Shown: piece after piece, positions 32,701-40,801 of the stretch | How positions within the stretch are numbered: position 1 is the first letter of the stretch | Layout of the letters: each line of letters opens with the position of its first letter | NCBI GenBank assembly: GCA_030430565.1 | Contig: JAUIKS010000026.1 | Location: 1 to 64,000, forward strand | Length of the DNA: 64,000 nt | Origin: Polyangia bacterium | GTDB taxonomy: Bacteria; Myxococcota_A; Polyangia; Nannocystales; Nannocystaceae | Reading direction: 5' to 3' | The notes under the pieces: generated by a model | What the model was told of the DNA's origin: nothing | Seen by the model: the letters and a program-made list of their open reading frames with translations, nothing else | Database searches by the model: none | Position numbers and translations under genes: made by a program

Positions 32701-32886
32701 CGCGGGTACCCCGGCCTGCTGCTGCGTCAGAGCGCGAACTGGCGTCTCCGCTTCCAGCTGCTCGACAACGTCAGCGTCGAGTTCCGGGACAGCTTCCGCT
32801 CATACTACAATGAGCGCATCATCTTCGACCCCCTCCGCCAGCGAAAGCTCGAGCTGAAGTTCGACCTCCAGCTGCCGAGCATCTGA
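26785..32886 (+). CDS. tamB: Very large TamB-like (DUF490) translocation/assembly protein, 2033 aa
   Basis: The C-terminal 300-400 residues carry the TamB domain (GTYGDMDMAGKIDVTTGVLDI, then NECAQYLVLGEG-like and a terminal beta-rich LELKFDLQLPSI). The long middle is repetitive beta structure, as in AsmA/TamB proteins that bridge the periplasm, move phospholipid or help insert outer-membrane proteins together with an Omp85 partner. One membrane anchor lies at about residues 203-230 (LLLVKLPLYFWMSFILL). Unusually, about 200 basic residues precede it (RRILRRIMRRHLRRD), whereas TamB normally begins with the anchor. A Gly/Gln/Lys repeat (about 1300-1325) and an acidic/Ala linker (about 1350-1390) interrupt the beta region. 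Start: tandem GTGs; the first is used. The tamA-like gene follows 12 bp later. Confidence 0.85.
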   Translation: MVLDRDQAQAEKDLLASARETLERYCKALRYAHLYPKGPNDAVLIEAYQELMRLHRVGRVRWRGQRHKRRILRRIMRRHLRRDAIQRSRRLTYGFPTARPQPLQGEPPPVVWRALDDLGADAPDAADEVLKHIQGRSFEELEADASMASQSRVKPRFARGLDIFREKLINRALEDPDSIPGLHPQYVAFTRSALPLRRRYPIARLLLVKLPLYFWMSFILLFNCAYLGAYVFFNDATFGRFLGGAISSLIDGELEFGEAHWSPSLLLKLVTGQPAHVVAKDVTVWSAFKTTNHGKERVAAYAEELELDLVLHEIIPWNRMGIPEVLEIPWVLHFTHIESKSPVKITVEQYTDTLADGTEVMRISLVDAFKPAPREWPVLTTRRLSFQMDSLELPIELDLDLRAGSNWRLLLNLDRVRFDLDFLGLHPLEPVPVEKPLRYRVDGHATEGMVSILSLGNEGYHIPIQDLDLDAFTDGMDGVPLGDIRVLGAGIFAGSPAKIDGWLLSMFHADRAVDTSLDVADVGPLGTTILDAHGLPRKMVRARGAHAELRFTGLFTDPTIGVSTSGVTLDFFDDPELDWAIRDASLEVALHQERLPLRWDDHVLEADSGWIAEITQFEGDALGGHVGLHPFGDRNHIVVSTGQPGPMMMAFDMDLQGVNPAELVNDDAMIQRLSGSVDGRLEVPKLILKTGDDAGLALVELGLNPLTLERLNGPRDDGIPRSLRLEGGVTLEERRGLDLQDLRVTTDGALVEVSGGIDAEWKQLRPTNLHVRVSDGREFLSSYGLPAYFERLDTRLQLSGPVTSPDGRNGTLSVSGVGSGDYALSGVEQARLWMDRGVLKLRSPRVNMLGGHGPLKTDFWLFERGEVSRDPRLWLNLDLEDAEFSEVLGDAVKGKGEIHVKLGDGKDNAVPLSKFQVRGAVYSERLEIGVTPFHDASVGFEVTREGLDIRTLELAFHRRVSPYHAPDVTVRVGALTGKGSLSFGDDPALDFQLEAGGLPVSALVGMAGVESLPIGGQVLRGTELEVKGTLARPSVHGNVNLSAMSAAGIPLGSGKLVLDSRDCDAGLPCSERESASGDELLAASGLAARREVQVHGKLGGKRLAKDDPSRLDWTVDATVAIGALGKKRAGARASAPVSAEFTARFGHLPVGSLLRAADPRLRDNLIGQFEDLAVSARLCAPGTKLLASCTEEEMSVSEWGLNPKLNLSLARLWLRSASSLPKSGRLGDEDPCEHAEALCSDPATPLVAELDGTRIHIREPWRLLTWDRGGPGRKRASQGGSGGGQPKADGDATFLDRATRRGQGRGQGQGQGKGRGTGKGGASRPLKMRALTVEGEIDLSAPPPREDDLPSEKVEAENAEQTGADKLAELAEQAEGAVTSAKAEKAEARSCTPPRSPQADPLSDAVARLAGELALGGVSGIAEAYGIENLRGRVGVNNVELKGPISAPVVTGSIDIPDENPPLRIGLGGDTPIQFRVPQLALRVVDNTVYVAGKASVGGQIVEFGELGGAPTFITITGGCAGEFGVAAQGEIDGELVSAQAPSVFKQASGTIDIRRLRLTGNAMEGDTIRTLHALLESGQQRSFNAEFAFAGLDPIELRRGPIELVRCSDADPCPGNLDGYGVFVGGVSAANAVAAPSTAMRVKMGTRGRATLWGYAVLPPDFSGLTASDLKLRFSNVRYTSYDNSGRPQLKTVLSSDGLALAGREQHAIRGDVDVVSAKWIRDAQQQLKVLSFEDPTPAPEAPPSEFLENLGLDLKVKTSSPARVDNNVMRGVEGHMQLAVTGTYGDMDMAGKIDVTTGVLDINILGVPYDIQRGKVLLKADMNESVVDILARRQEPIYIDRQPRQMYLELAGTLDRLEWRCIVQGDASGALSNYECAQYLVLGEGEQDAVESDVRRFGGGGLLGKPIALVGNLTKVSLGTYVDKNAPNVAPYLPEVALQLGQSGIEIDAQTPPRWFRSEWGAFSAGAGYTRGYPGLLLRQSANWRLRFQLLDNVSVEFRDSFRSYYNERIIFDPLRQRKLELKFDLQLPSI
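30688..30744 (+). repeat. Short GGTCAA-type repeat within tamB
   Basis: Repeated GGTCAA/GGCAAA hexamers encode a Gly-Gln/Gly-Lys run in the TamB-like protein. All units are multiples of three, so the frame is kept. Confidence 0.7.
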
Positions 32887-32898
32887 TCGCCCGCACGT

Positions 32899-35800
32899 AT
32901 GGCCTCCTCCGTCCTCGCCGCGGTCTCGCTCGTGATCGGCCTGCTGGCCGGCGCGCCCGCGCCCACGCCCACGGCGGGCGACGACGACGCGAGCGCGAAG
33001 CTCGACGAGCCCGCCGACGCGCTGCACGAGGGCGCCGACGAGTCCGCGCAGCCGCTGCCGCCGTCGGAGGACGGCGAGTCGCCCGAGGACAAGCCGTTTG
33101 ACCTCGACACCGCCGACGTGAACGGCGACGGCGAGAAGCCGCCGCCGGACATCGACACCGTCGACACCAACGTCCCCGGCTTCGACCCGCGGGCCCCGGG
33201 CCCGCCGCGCGAGGTCGTGGATCCGACGATGGAGGTGACGCCGGAGACCCGCGAGACCCCGGAGACCCGCGAGACCCAGGAGATCGCCAGCGGAGGTCGC
33301 TGCGCTGTCGGCGACGCGACCACCGATCCGCTCGGGCCGGTCGATCAAGCCCTCGACGAGCTGCAGGACGCCGGCTTCGAAATCGAGGCGCGCGCGCGCG
33401 CGCTCAGCTTCCGGGGCGAGGAGTGCCGCGTCCGCCTCCGCGGCCCCGCCCACGGGCTCCTGCAGTACCGCATCGACCGCCTCGCCAACGACGGCTTCGT
33501 CATCCTCCTCGTGCCGACCGGCCCGCACTCGCTCGAGCTGCTCGCGCGCCCGACCCAGGGCACCGCCGATCGCGGCGTGCTGTTTCGGGGCGTCCAGCGC
33601 GTCAGCATCGACGGCCGCTACCTGCCCGGCGACACCGGCGAGTCGCTGATGCGGCTCATCGGCCTCGACCGCGAGCGCATGTCGCCCTTCGTCATCGGCC
33701 TTCAGCTCGGCAAGCTCGGCTACCGCGCCGAGTTCTTCCCGGTCGCGCCGGGCGAGGTCATCATCCAGATCGCGCCGGCCCGCAGCATCCGGCGCGTCAA
33801 GGTCCACGGGCACATCCCGCTGTCGCGCCGCGAGGTCCAGCGCAAGCTCGGCGTCGACGCGCGCCCCGGGTCGCTGGCCTACGGCAACTGCGTGCCGCGC
33901 CGGGCGCTGCGCGGGGTCAAGCCCGGGCAGGCGCTGCCGGCGGTCTGCAGCGACGACGACCTCGCCTGCCAGCGCTGGCTCAGGGAGGAGATCACCGGCC
34001 TCGATCGCTACCTCTACGACCGCGGCTACCTCAAGGGCAACGCCCAGATCGCGCTGGTCTGCGGGCGCAAAGACGACGAGGTCGAGCTGCACGTCTACCT
34101 GGCGAAGGGGCGGCCGTACAAGGTCCCGCGCCGGGTGCCCCCGGGGTCAGGTGAGTCGACGGCGAAGCCCGGGATCAAGATCAAGGGCAACGTCCCCGAC
34201 GCCGACAAGACCTGGATCAAGCGCACCTTCATGCCGCGGGTGCCCGCGACGCCGATCCGCGCCCCGGTCACCCGCGAGTCCATCGAGGAGGCGAAGGACC
34301 GGACCGAGCGCCGCTACTCAGAGCCGCGCGACCGGATCCTGCGCAGCCGCGCGGCGATCGACCTGCGCTACCTGTACCCGGACATCACGGTCGAGACCTC
34401 CTACGAGGAGCTCGACCTCGACCCGAGCAAGATCCCCAAGGATCCCTCGCTCCCGCTGACGGTCAGCATCGACATCGGCCGCGGCGTCACGACCTCGTTC
34501 ATCGCGGTGCCCGCCGATCTCCAGGCGCCGGGCTGCACGCAGCGGCGGGGCTCAGAGCGCGCCGCGGACCGCGAGATCAAGCCGCTGCGCTACAGCGACA
34601 AGCGCCTGCGCAACAACCTCCAGCTGTTCAAGCGGCGCGAGAGCCCGAGCGAGGACAAGGCCGCGCAGGAGGCCGCGCACCTGCGCGCGGTCTACCAGCA
34701 GAAGGGGCACCTGCTCGCCAAGGTCACGGGCTGCTACCAGGAGTTCGGGCGCTCGCACTTCGGCGAGCTGAAGTTTCTGATCGACGAGGGCCCGCGGGTC
34801 AAGATCCGCAAGGTCGACATCCAGCTGCCGGACGACCTGACGCCGACGGTGCGCGATCGCATCGTCCGCGAGCTCGGGCTACGCCTCGAGCTCAAGCGCG
34901 GCGGTCGCTTCACCGAGGCCCAGGCCGACAAGGACGTCGGCGAGATCATCAAGGTCTTCAGCGAGAACGGCTACCTGTGCGCCTCGGCGAGCGTGCGGAC
35001 CGCGTTCTGGCAGGGCGGCTTCGACGAGGCCGGCGCCTCCGCCACGCTCGACCCTGAGAGCATCCACAGCGTCAGCGGGGCGCCGGTGTGGGCCGAGCGC
35101 GACCTCGATCCCGACGGCCTCCGGGAGCTGCGCGAGCGCGACCGCGCGAGCGTCTACGTGCGCATCTCGATCGACGCCGGGCCGCGCGTGTTCACCTCGG
35201 CGCAGCCGGAGGAGCTGCGCTACCTCGAGACCCCGATCCCGACGACGCGGGAGGTCGGCGACCTCCCGTACATGCCCACGGGGACATGGGATCCGAAGAA
35301 CATGCTGGACGAGGGGCCGCTGCGGCGCGAGGACGACCCCACGCCCGGCGCGGTCGCGGTCGACCCGGGCCTCGAGCGCACCGCCGAGGACGACATCATC
35401 CGCCGCTACCGCGAGAACGGCTACCCGCTCGCGGACGCGAAGATCCGCTGGGTCTACAAGAACCCGCAGACCGGCGTCGAGTACCGCGTCCCGGTCGCCA
35501 AGGCGCTCAGCCAGACGGGCATGTGCGAGGTCGCTAGCGAGGCCGGCATGGCCGAGGTCGACACCGAGATCAGCGTCTACGAGGGCCGCGCCGGCGTGTT
35601 CGGCAAGACGCTGCTGCGCGGCAATTTCAAGACCCGCAGCTGGGTGCTCAACCGCGAGATCCACTACGACGAGGGGGAGCCCTACGCGAGCGACAAGGTC
35701 GCGCGCAGCGAGGCCGGGATCGACGGGACCGGCGTGGCCGAGAGCATCGAGTTTGAGGGCCAGCCCGTGGGCTGCGAGCTCGACTCGACCGCGGAGTCCT

Positions 35801-37017
35801 GCGTCGTCCACCAGGTCGCCGACATGCGCGAGAGCAAGGACATCTCGATGGACTTCTCCGCCGGCGTCGGCGCGGCGACCCTCGACCCCTTCTACGTGTT
35901 CGTGAACCCCAGCTTCCCGAACCTGTTCGGCACCGGCTGGGACCTCGGCCTGCTCGGCCACTACGGCTTCGACCTCAGCGAGATCACGACCGGCGCGCTG
36001 CAGTCCGACTGCGCGCGTCAGGACTGCTACGAGCGGAGCGCGCGCGCGGACCTCGTGCGCGGCCGCTGGCTGGGCTCGCCGCTGACCCTGAAGATCGCCG
36101 GGCAGGCCCAGCAGCGCGCCACGCCGGCGCGCGGCAACGTGCTCTCGGTGCTCGGCACGATCGGCTTCTCGGTCAAGATCAACAAGCGCTGGCAGCTCTA
36201 CCTCGGCTACCTGATCCAGCGCGCCAACATCTCGAAGGACGTCGTCAAGCCGACGACCTCGTTCGAGACCACCGTGATCAATCGCCGCGACGCGGTGGTC
36301 GCGGACCGCACCGGCGGCATCCAGACCGGCGTGCAGTTCACCAACATCGAGGACAACCCCTTCAACCCCGACAAGGGCTTCATCGCCTCGGCCGACGCGC
36401 TGTTCGCCTCGCCGGTCCTCGGCGGCCTCGACTGGTGGCTGCGCACCGAGTTCAGCTGGCAGCACTTCATCCCGATCCCGCGCACCGCCAACCGCGTCAA
36501 TTTCCGCTACTCCCTCGCCTACGGCCACACGATCCCCCTGCCCGGCCTGCCGCTCGCCAACACCACCAGCGTCCCCGAGGTCTGGCGCTACTTCGGCGGC
36601 GGCACCGTCGACCGGGGCATCCGCGGGATCCGGCCCGAGGAGATGTTGATCGACATCGAGGGCATCGAGCAGTCCGGCGACGCGCGGCGGCTCCGCTACA
36701 CCGCGGTCGGCGGCCAGATCCGCCTGCTCGGGACCATGGCGCTGCAGTTCGTCTCGGTCCCGGACTTCGCCGGGGGCAAGCTCGCGCACTCGCTGTTCTA
36801 CGACACGGGCATCATGGCCCAGCGCTGGAAGTGGGTGCAGATGCCCCGCGATCTTCGACACAGCGTCGGCGTCAACGCGATCAAGTGGGACATCCGCCTC
36901 GTGACGGTCGCGCTCGGCTACGCGATCCTGGTGCCCAACGCGATCGCGCCGGGCAACGTGCGCCCGACCGATCCCCGCTACGGGCGCGTGGTGTTTGACG
37001 TCGGCGTGACCTTCTGA
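32899..37017 (+). CDS. Omp85-superfamily (TamA/BamA-like) outer-membrane protein, 1372 aa
   Basis: A signal peptide (SSVLAAVSLVIGLLAGAPA) is followed by an acidic low-complexity segment of about 100 residues with TRETPETRET repeats, several POTRA-like modules (IRRVKVHGHIPLSRREVQRKL; GIKIKGNVPDADKTWI; VKIRKVDIQLPDDL; further ones to about 950) and a C-terminal 16-strand-type barrel with RGIRGIRPEEM, the conserved VRG loop region, ending in FDVGVTF with terminal Phe. The protein folds or inserts outer-membrane proteins. It is over twice the usual length of TamA/BamA, mostly through the periplasmic part. Directly after tamB (12 bp), in the reverse of the E. coli tamA-tamB order. Pairing with TamB argues for a TamA role rather than BamA. 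Confidence 0.87.
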   Translation: MASSVLAAVSLVIGLLAGAPAPTPTAGDDDASAKLDEPADALHEGADESAQPLPPSEDGESPEDKPFDLDTADVNGDGEKPPPDIDTVDTNVPGFDPRAPGPPREVVDPTMEVTPETRETPETRETQEIASGGRCAVGDATTDPLGPVDQALDELQDAGFEIEARARALSFRGEECRVRLRGPAHGLLQYRIDRLANDGFVILLVPTGPHSLELLARPTQGTADRGVLFRGVQRVSIDGRYLPGDTGESLMRLIGLDRERMSPFVIGLQLGKLGYRAEFFPVAPGEVIIQIAPARSIRRVKVHGHIPLSRREVQRKLGVDARPGSLAYGNCVPRRALRGVKPGQALPAVCSDDDLACQRWLREEITGLDRYLYDRGYLKGNAQIALVCGRKDDEVELHVYLAKGRPYKVPRRVPPGSGESTAKPGIKIKGNVPDADKTWIKRTFMPRVPATPIRAPVTRESIEEAKDRTERRYSEPRDRILRSRAAIDLRYLYPDITVETSYEELDLDPSKIPKDPSLPLTVSIDIGRGVTTSFIAVPADLQAPGCTQRRGSERAADREIKPLRYSDKRLRNNLQLFKRRESPSEDKAAQEAAHLRAVYQQKGHLLAKVTGCYQEFGRSHFGELKFLIDEGPRVKIRKVDIQLPDDLTPTVRDRIVRELGLRLELKRGGRFTEAQADKDVGEIIKVFSENGYLCASASVRTAFWQGGFDEAGASATLDPESIHSVSGAPVWAERDLDPDGLRELRERDRASVYVRISIDAGPRVFTSAQPEELRYLETPIPTTREVGDLPYMPTGTWDPKNMLDEGPLRREDDPTPGAVAVDPGLERTAEDDIIRRYRENGYPLADAKIRWVYKNPQTGVEYRVPVAKALSQTGMCEVASEAGMAEVDTEISVYEGRAGVFGKTLLRGNFKTRSWVLNREIHYDEGEPYASDKVARSEAGIDGTGVAESIEFEGQPVGCELDSTAESCVVHQVADMRESKDISMDFSAGVGAATLDPFYVFVNPSFPNLFGTGWDLGLLGHYGFDLSEITTGALQSDCARQDCYERSARADLVRGRWLGSPLTLKIAGQAQQRATPARGNVLSVLGTIGFSVKINKRWQLYLGYLIQRANISKDVVKPTTSFETTVINRRDAVVADRTGGIQTGVQFTNIEDNPFNPDKGFIASADALFASPVLGGLDWWLRTEFSWQHFIPIPRTANRVNFRYSLAYGHTIPLPGLPLANTTSVPEVWRYFGGGTVDRGIRGIRPEEMLIDIEGIEQSGDARRLRYTAVGGQIRLLGTMALQFVSVPDFAGGKLAHSLFYDTGIMAQRWKWVQMPRDLRHSVGVNAIKWDIRLVTVALGYAILVPNAIAPGNVRPTDPRYGRVVFDVGVTF

Positions 37018-37044
37018 CCGGGGGCGCGTGGACGTGACGGCCGG

Positions 37045-40000
37045 CTACCCGAGCCACTCGAGAAGGCGCGCGCGCACCTGCGGATCGGCGAAGTAGGTCA
37101 TGTGGTCGACGCCGTCGCCGTCTGGCTGCCCCAGCACGAGCCGCCGGGTCTCGGGGATCGTGAAGCGCGGGCGCTCCTCGTCCTCGTAGACGCCGCGTGT
37201 CGGGACGACCAGGTCGGATGGCTCTTTGAACACGACGCGCGCGAGCGGGCCGCAGGCGAGCGCCCGCAGGCGGCGGCGCAGCGCGTCCTCGCGGCGGGCG
37301 GCGCAGCGGCCGTAGTGCGAGCTGATCGCGTAGCGCTCGACCGCCTCGACGCGCGCCTCCTCGGCCGCGCGCAGCCGCGCGAGCGCGGCGCTCTTGGGCG
37401 TTAAGGCTCGCAGCCCCGCGAGCTCCTTCGCGGTGCCCACCGCCGCCTCTTTGACCAGCTCGAGCACCCCGGCCACGACGTCGGGGCCTACCGGGATCGG
37501 CACGAGGTTGAGCGCGTTGGTCCAGATCGAGAGGAACGTCCCGAGGTGCTCGGGCTTCGCCAGCGGCGTGCCGCGGTGCGGCGCGCCGACGCTGACGAGC
37601 TTGCGCACGACGACGCGCCCGCCCGAGCGCTGCGGCGCCCAGGCCGCCAGCGCGCGGCACAGGACGCCGCCGCGCGAGTAGCCGAGGACGTCGAGCTCGA
37701 GGCGCGCCGGCGCCGGCAGGTTCGCGGCGACCTGCTCGAGGAGCCAGTCGACGTTCTGCTCGGGATCCCGCGAGAGCGTCGGGTGCTCAAAGGCGAACAC
37801 GCGCCCCCCGTAGCGCTCGTGCAGCGCGTCGACGGTGGCCGGGTCGAGCTCGGCGAAGCTCGCCGCCGTGTCGGAGTTGGTCCCGTGGACGAGCAGCAGC
37901 GCGGGGCCGGCGCTCAGCCGGCGCCACCCCGCAGCGTCGAGCTCGCGCGCTGCGGTCACGCGCGCGCCCGCGACGACGTCGCGCGTGCGCGGCGAGGGCT
38001 CGCGGAAGTCCGCGGCCGTGAAGCTGCGCAGGCAGTAGGGCCTGACCGATTCTTCCCAGCGGCCGACCGCGCTCGCGCCCCGCTCGCCAAGGCGCTCCGT
38101 CAGGCGGACCGCGAGGATCCTGAGCACGTGCCGGCCGAGCGCGCCCAGCAGCGATCGCGCGTCTTGTTCGCCCTGCAGCGCGTCGCCGGGGATCGTGAAG
38201 CGCTGCGGCGCGCGCTCAGAGCTCGCCTCGTCGTCCGCGCCGCGCTCCGGCAGGACCCAGCTGCTGAAGCCGTCGCCGTCGCGCACCAGCACCACCTGCG
38301 TCCAGCCCGGGCCGGGGTGCTCGACCGTCAACGCGAGGTGCGGCGCGGCGCCGCTCGACTCGAGGGAGCGCGTCACCTCGGCGCGCGCGTCGAGCTCGAT
38401 CGTCGCGACCGCGCGCGCGCCGGTCCGCCGCAGCGCCTCGTCGAAGAGCTCGCGCGAGTCGCCCGCGCCCTCCTCGAGGTCACGCGTGCGCGCCGGGGCG
38501 CCGCGCTCGGCTCGAATCGCGCCGGACAGCCCAACGCTCGCCACCGTGATCCCCGGGGTGACCACGACGGGCGCCCCGACGGGATCGATCGCGAGCCGCT
38601 CGGGCGGCCGCCGCACGACGACGCTGCGGGTCACGACGGCCCAGTCCTCCTCGGGCCGCCCGCGTCGCGCTCGCGCGCGCGGGATGAAGCTGCGGGTCGC
38701 GCTGCCGAGCGCCGCGAGCTCGCGCTCGAGCGGGTGCATGCTCTTGCCGCTGCGGGTCCCGCCCTGCACCACGCTGCTGAAGTCGGTCTTGACCCGCGTC
38801 ACCAGCAGCTTGAAGGTCATGCGCCCGGTGTCCGCCTCCGAGCCCGGCTCCGCCGCCCAGGGGAAGCCCTCGGGCAGGTGCAGCAGCAGGCCCTCGTCGC
38901 ACTCGAAGTAGCGCGCCACCGACAGCGACGCGCCGGCCCGCAGCAGCCGGCTCTGGGTCGTGTAGGGCGCGACGTCGAGGTACGGCAGCATCAGGCGCGT
39001 CGACAGATCGGTGCCGAACTCGAGCAGGCTGACGTAGACATCCTCGGCGCCGTCGTTGTGGATGACGAGGTCGGCGAGGTCGCCCGCCTCGAACACGACC
39101 GCGCCGAGCCGCGGGTCGGCGCGCGCCTCGACGAAGCGTGGCCGACCGCGCGTAGATGAGCTCGGCAGACCGCGGCGGACCTCGAGCCGGGCCGCGCGGG
39201 CGAGCGCGCTGTCGGGCCGAGGACCCTCGAGGCCCATGAAGCGACGGAAGCGCGCGACGCTCTCGAGCGCGCCCAGCATCACGCTCGGCGCGTCCTCGTC
39301 GACGGGGACGAGACGCGCGGCGAGCCGCCCGTCGGCGCCCAAGAGCGCCCAGGAGCTCTGGCGCACCGGGCCCAGCAGCGGGCACGGGTCGCCGTCGACC
39401 GCGACCGAGCGCGCGGGCACCAGGCGCACGCGCAGCTCGGCCGGCTGCGCAAACGGATCGATCACCGTCAGCACGGGCGAGCTCGCCAGCTCGCGGGCGA
39501 GCGCGGTCTTGGCGGGCCCTTCGGGCAGGTCGAGATGAACCGCGAGCGGGCGCGCCTGGGGCGGCGTCGAGCGCTCGATCGCGCGGGCGCCGGGCTCGAC
39601 CGGCCCCCCGCGGCGCTCGTGGATCACGCCGCGCGCGGAGCAGGCCTCGACGCGCGTGAGCTGGACGATCGCGACGGGCTCGTCGTCAGGGCCCGGGCGC
39701 ACGACCTCCGCCGGGTAGATGTCCCAGCGCGCGCCGGCGACGAGGCCGTGGGCCGCCCCGCCCGCGAGCGTGATCTCGTCGCCGTCGACCGCCGCGACGG
39801 CCCGCGTCAGCAGCCCCCAGCCCTCCGCCGGCTCGTGACGTCGGGCGCGCGCGGGGTCCTCCCACGTGTCGTCGGGGAACAGCGTCGGCCACGGGCGCCC
39901 CTCGAGCAGCGGGTGCTGCAGCGGGTAGGCGGCGGTGATCTTCGGCGCGATCGACTCGAACACCCGCGCCCACGAGCTCGCCGGTCGCGCGCGCGCCAGC

Positions 40001-40716
40001 GCCTGTCCCAAGAAGTAGGTCATCGCGCCGTGCCGGACGATCGCGTCACCGACGGTGACGACGTGCTCGCAGGCTTTCTCCTCGGCGCGGCAGGCCGCGA
40101 GCACGAGCGCCTCGCGGGCCTCGCTGAGCCAGCCGCTGAGGCGCTTGCGCGCGGCCGCGATCAGGTCCCGGCGCGCCGGCGCGACGCCCTCGTAGCTGGT
40201 CTTTGGGTCACGATAATCGGGGGGGATCTGGCGGCTGCGCGGGGCCGCCATCCCCATCGCCACGTCGCGCGTGACGGAGCCCGAGTGACAGCAGTCGAGC
40301 ACGAGGATCGCGCGCGCGCGCTTGGCGTCCAGCGTCCGCACCCACTCGTCGACCTCGCGGTCCAGGATGTCGCGGTTCGGCGCGAGCGGGGCGCGGCCGC
40401 TGTCGTGCGGCACCAGCGACTCGATGATCCGCTCCGGCAGCAGCGGGTCACGCAGCCGCGAGCCGTGGCCGGCGTAGTGCACGAAGGCGACATCGCCGGC
40501 CTCGACGCGCGCGCTCAGGCGCCGAAAGCCCTCGCGGATCCCGCGCTGCGTCGCCTGCTCGTCGAGCAACACCTCGATGTTGTCGGCGGGGAAGCGAAAG
40601 CGCCGCAGCAGCAGCGACTCGACCAGCGCGACGTCATTACGGCAGCCCTCCAGATCAGCGCCGCGGATGTTCGGGTATCGGTTGATGCCGATGAGCAGCG
40701 CGTGGCGGGCGGGCAC
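37045..40716 (-). CDS. Caspase-like (peptidase C14) protein fused to an alpha/beta hydrolase, 1223 aa
   Basis: The N-terminal 250 residues are a caspase/metacaspase domain: HALLIGINRYPNI strand, His84 in HYAGHGS and Cys143 in LVLDCCHSGS, the full His-Cys dyad. A central region (about 290-640) includes a DUF4384-like beta module (DLVIHNDGAEDVYVSLLEF, MLPYLDVAP). The C-terminus (about 930-1223) is an alpha/beta hydrolase: LLLVHGTNSD oxyanion strand, nucleophile Ser1014 in GYSRGG, and His1205 in VDHMTYF. No signal peptide, so probably cytosolic. Caspase-like proteases cut after Arg/Lys or Asp and in bacteria often act in immunity or programmed death; the hydrolase resembles lipases/esterases. 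The two in one chain is unusual. It follows the L,D-transpeptidase gene by 85 bp on the same strand. Confidence 0.85.
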   Translation of the reverse strand: MPARHALLIGINRYPNIRGADLEGCRNDVALVESLLLRRFRFPADNIEVLLDEQATQRGIREGFRRLSARVEAGDVAFVHYAGHGSRLRDPLLPERIIESLVPHDSGRAPLAPNRDILDREVDEWVRTLDAKRARAILVLDCCHSGSVTRDVAMGMAAPRSRQIPPDYRDPKTSYEGVAPARRDLIAAARKRLSGWLSEAREALVLAACRAEEKACEHVVTVGDAIVRHGAMTYFLGQALARARPASSWARVFESIAPKITAAYPLQHPLLEGRPWPTLFPDDTWEDPARARRHEPAEGWGLLTRAVAAVDGDEITLAGGAAHGLVAGARWDIYPAEVVRPGPDDEPVAIVQLTRVEACSARGVIHERRGGPVEPGARAIERSTPPQARPLAVHLDLPEGPAKTALARELASSPVLTVIDPFAQPAELRVRLVPARSVAVDGDPCPLLGPVRQSSWALLGADGRLAARLVPVDEDAPSVMLGALESVARFRRFMGLEGPRPDSALARAARLEVRRGLPSSSTRGRPRFVEARADPRLGAVVFEAGDLADLVIHNDGAEDVYVSLLEFGTDLSTRLMLPYLDVAPYTTQSRLLRAGASLSVARYFECDEGLLLHLPEGFPWAAEPGSEADTGRMTFKLLVTRVKTDFSSVVQGGTRSGKSMHPLERELAALGSATRSFIPRARARRGRPEEDWAVVTRSVVVRRPPERLAIDPVGAPVVVTPGITVASVGLSGAIRAERGAPARTRDLEEGAGDSRELFDEALRRTGARAVATIELDARAEVTRSLESSGAAPHLALTVEHPGPGWTQVVLVRDGDGFSSWVLPERGADDEASSERAPQRFTIPGDALQGEQDARSLLGALGRHVLRILAVRLTERLGERGASAVGRWEESVRPYCLRSFTAADFREPSPRTRDVVAGARVTAARELDAAGWRRLSAGPALLLVHGTNSDTAASFAELDPATVDALHERYGGRVFAFEHPTLSRDPEQNVDWLLEQVAANLPAPARLELDVLGYSRGGVLCRALAAWAPQRSGGRVVVRKLVSVGAPHRGTPLAKPEHLGTFLSIWTNALNLVPIPVGPDVVAGVLELVKEAAVGTAKELAGLRALTPKSAALARLRAAEEARVEAVERYAISSHYGRCAARREDALRRRLRALACGPLARVVFKEPSDLVVPTRGVYEDEERPRFTIPETRRLVLGQPDGDGVDHMTYFADPQVRARLLEWLG

Positions 40717-40801
40717 GGGGGCGATGGTACCGCCCGGCGCCGCTCGCCCGCGTCGGCATTCCCCGCGCGCGCGGGCGCAGGCGCGCGCGAGCGCAATAGC
40801 G

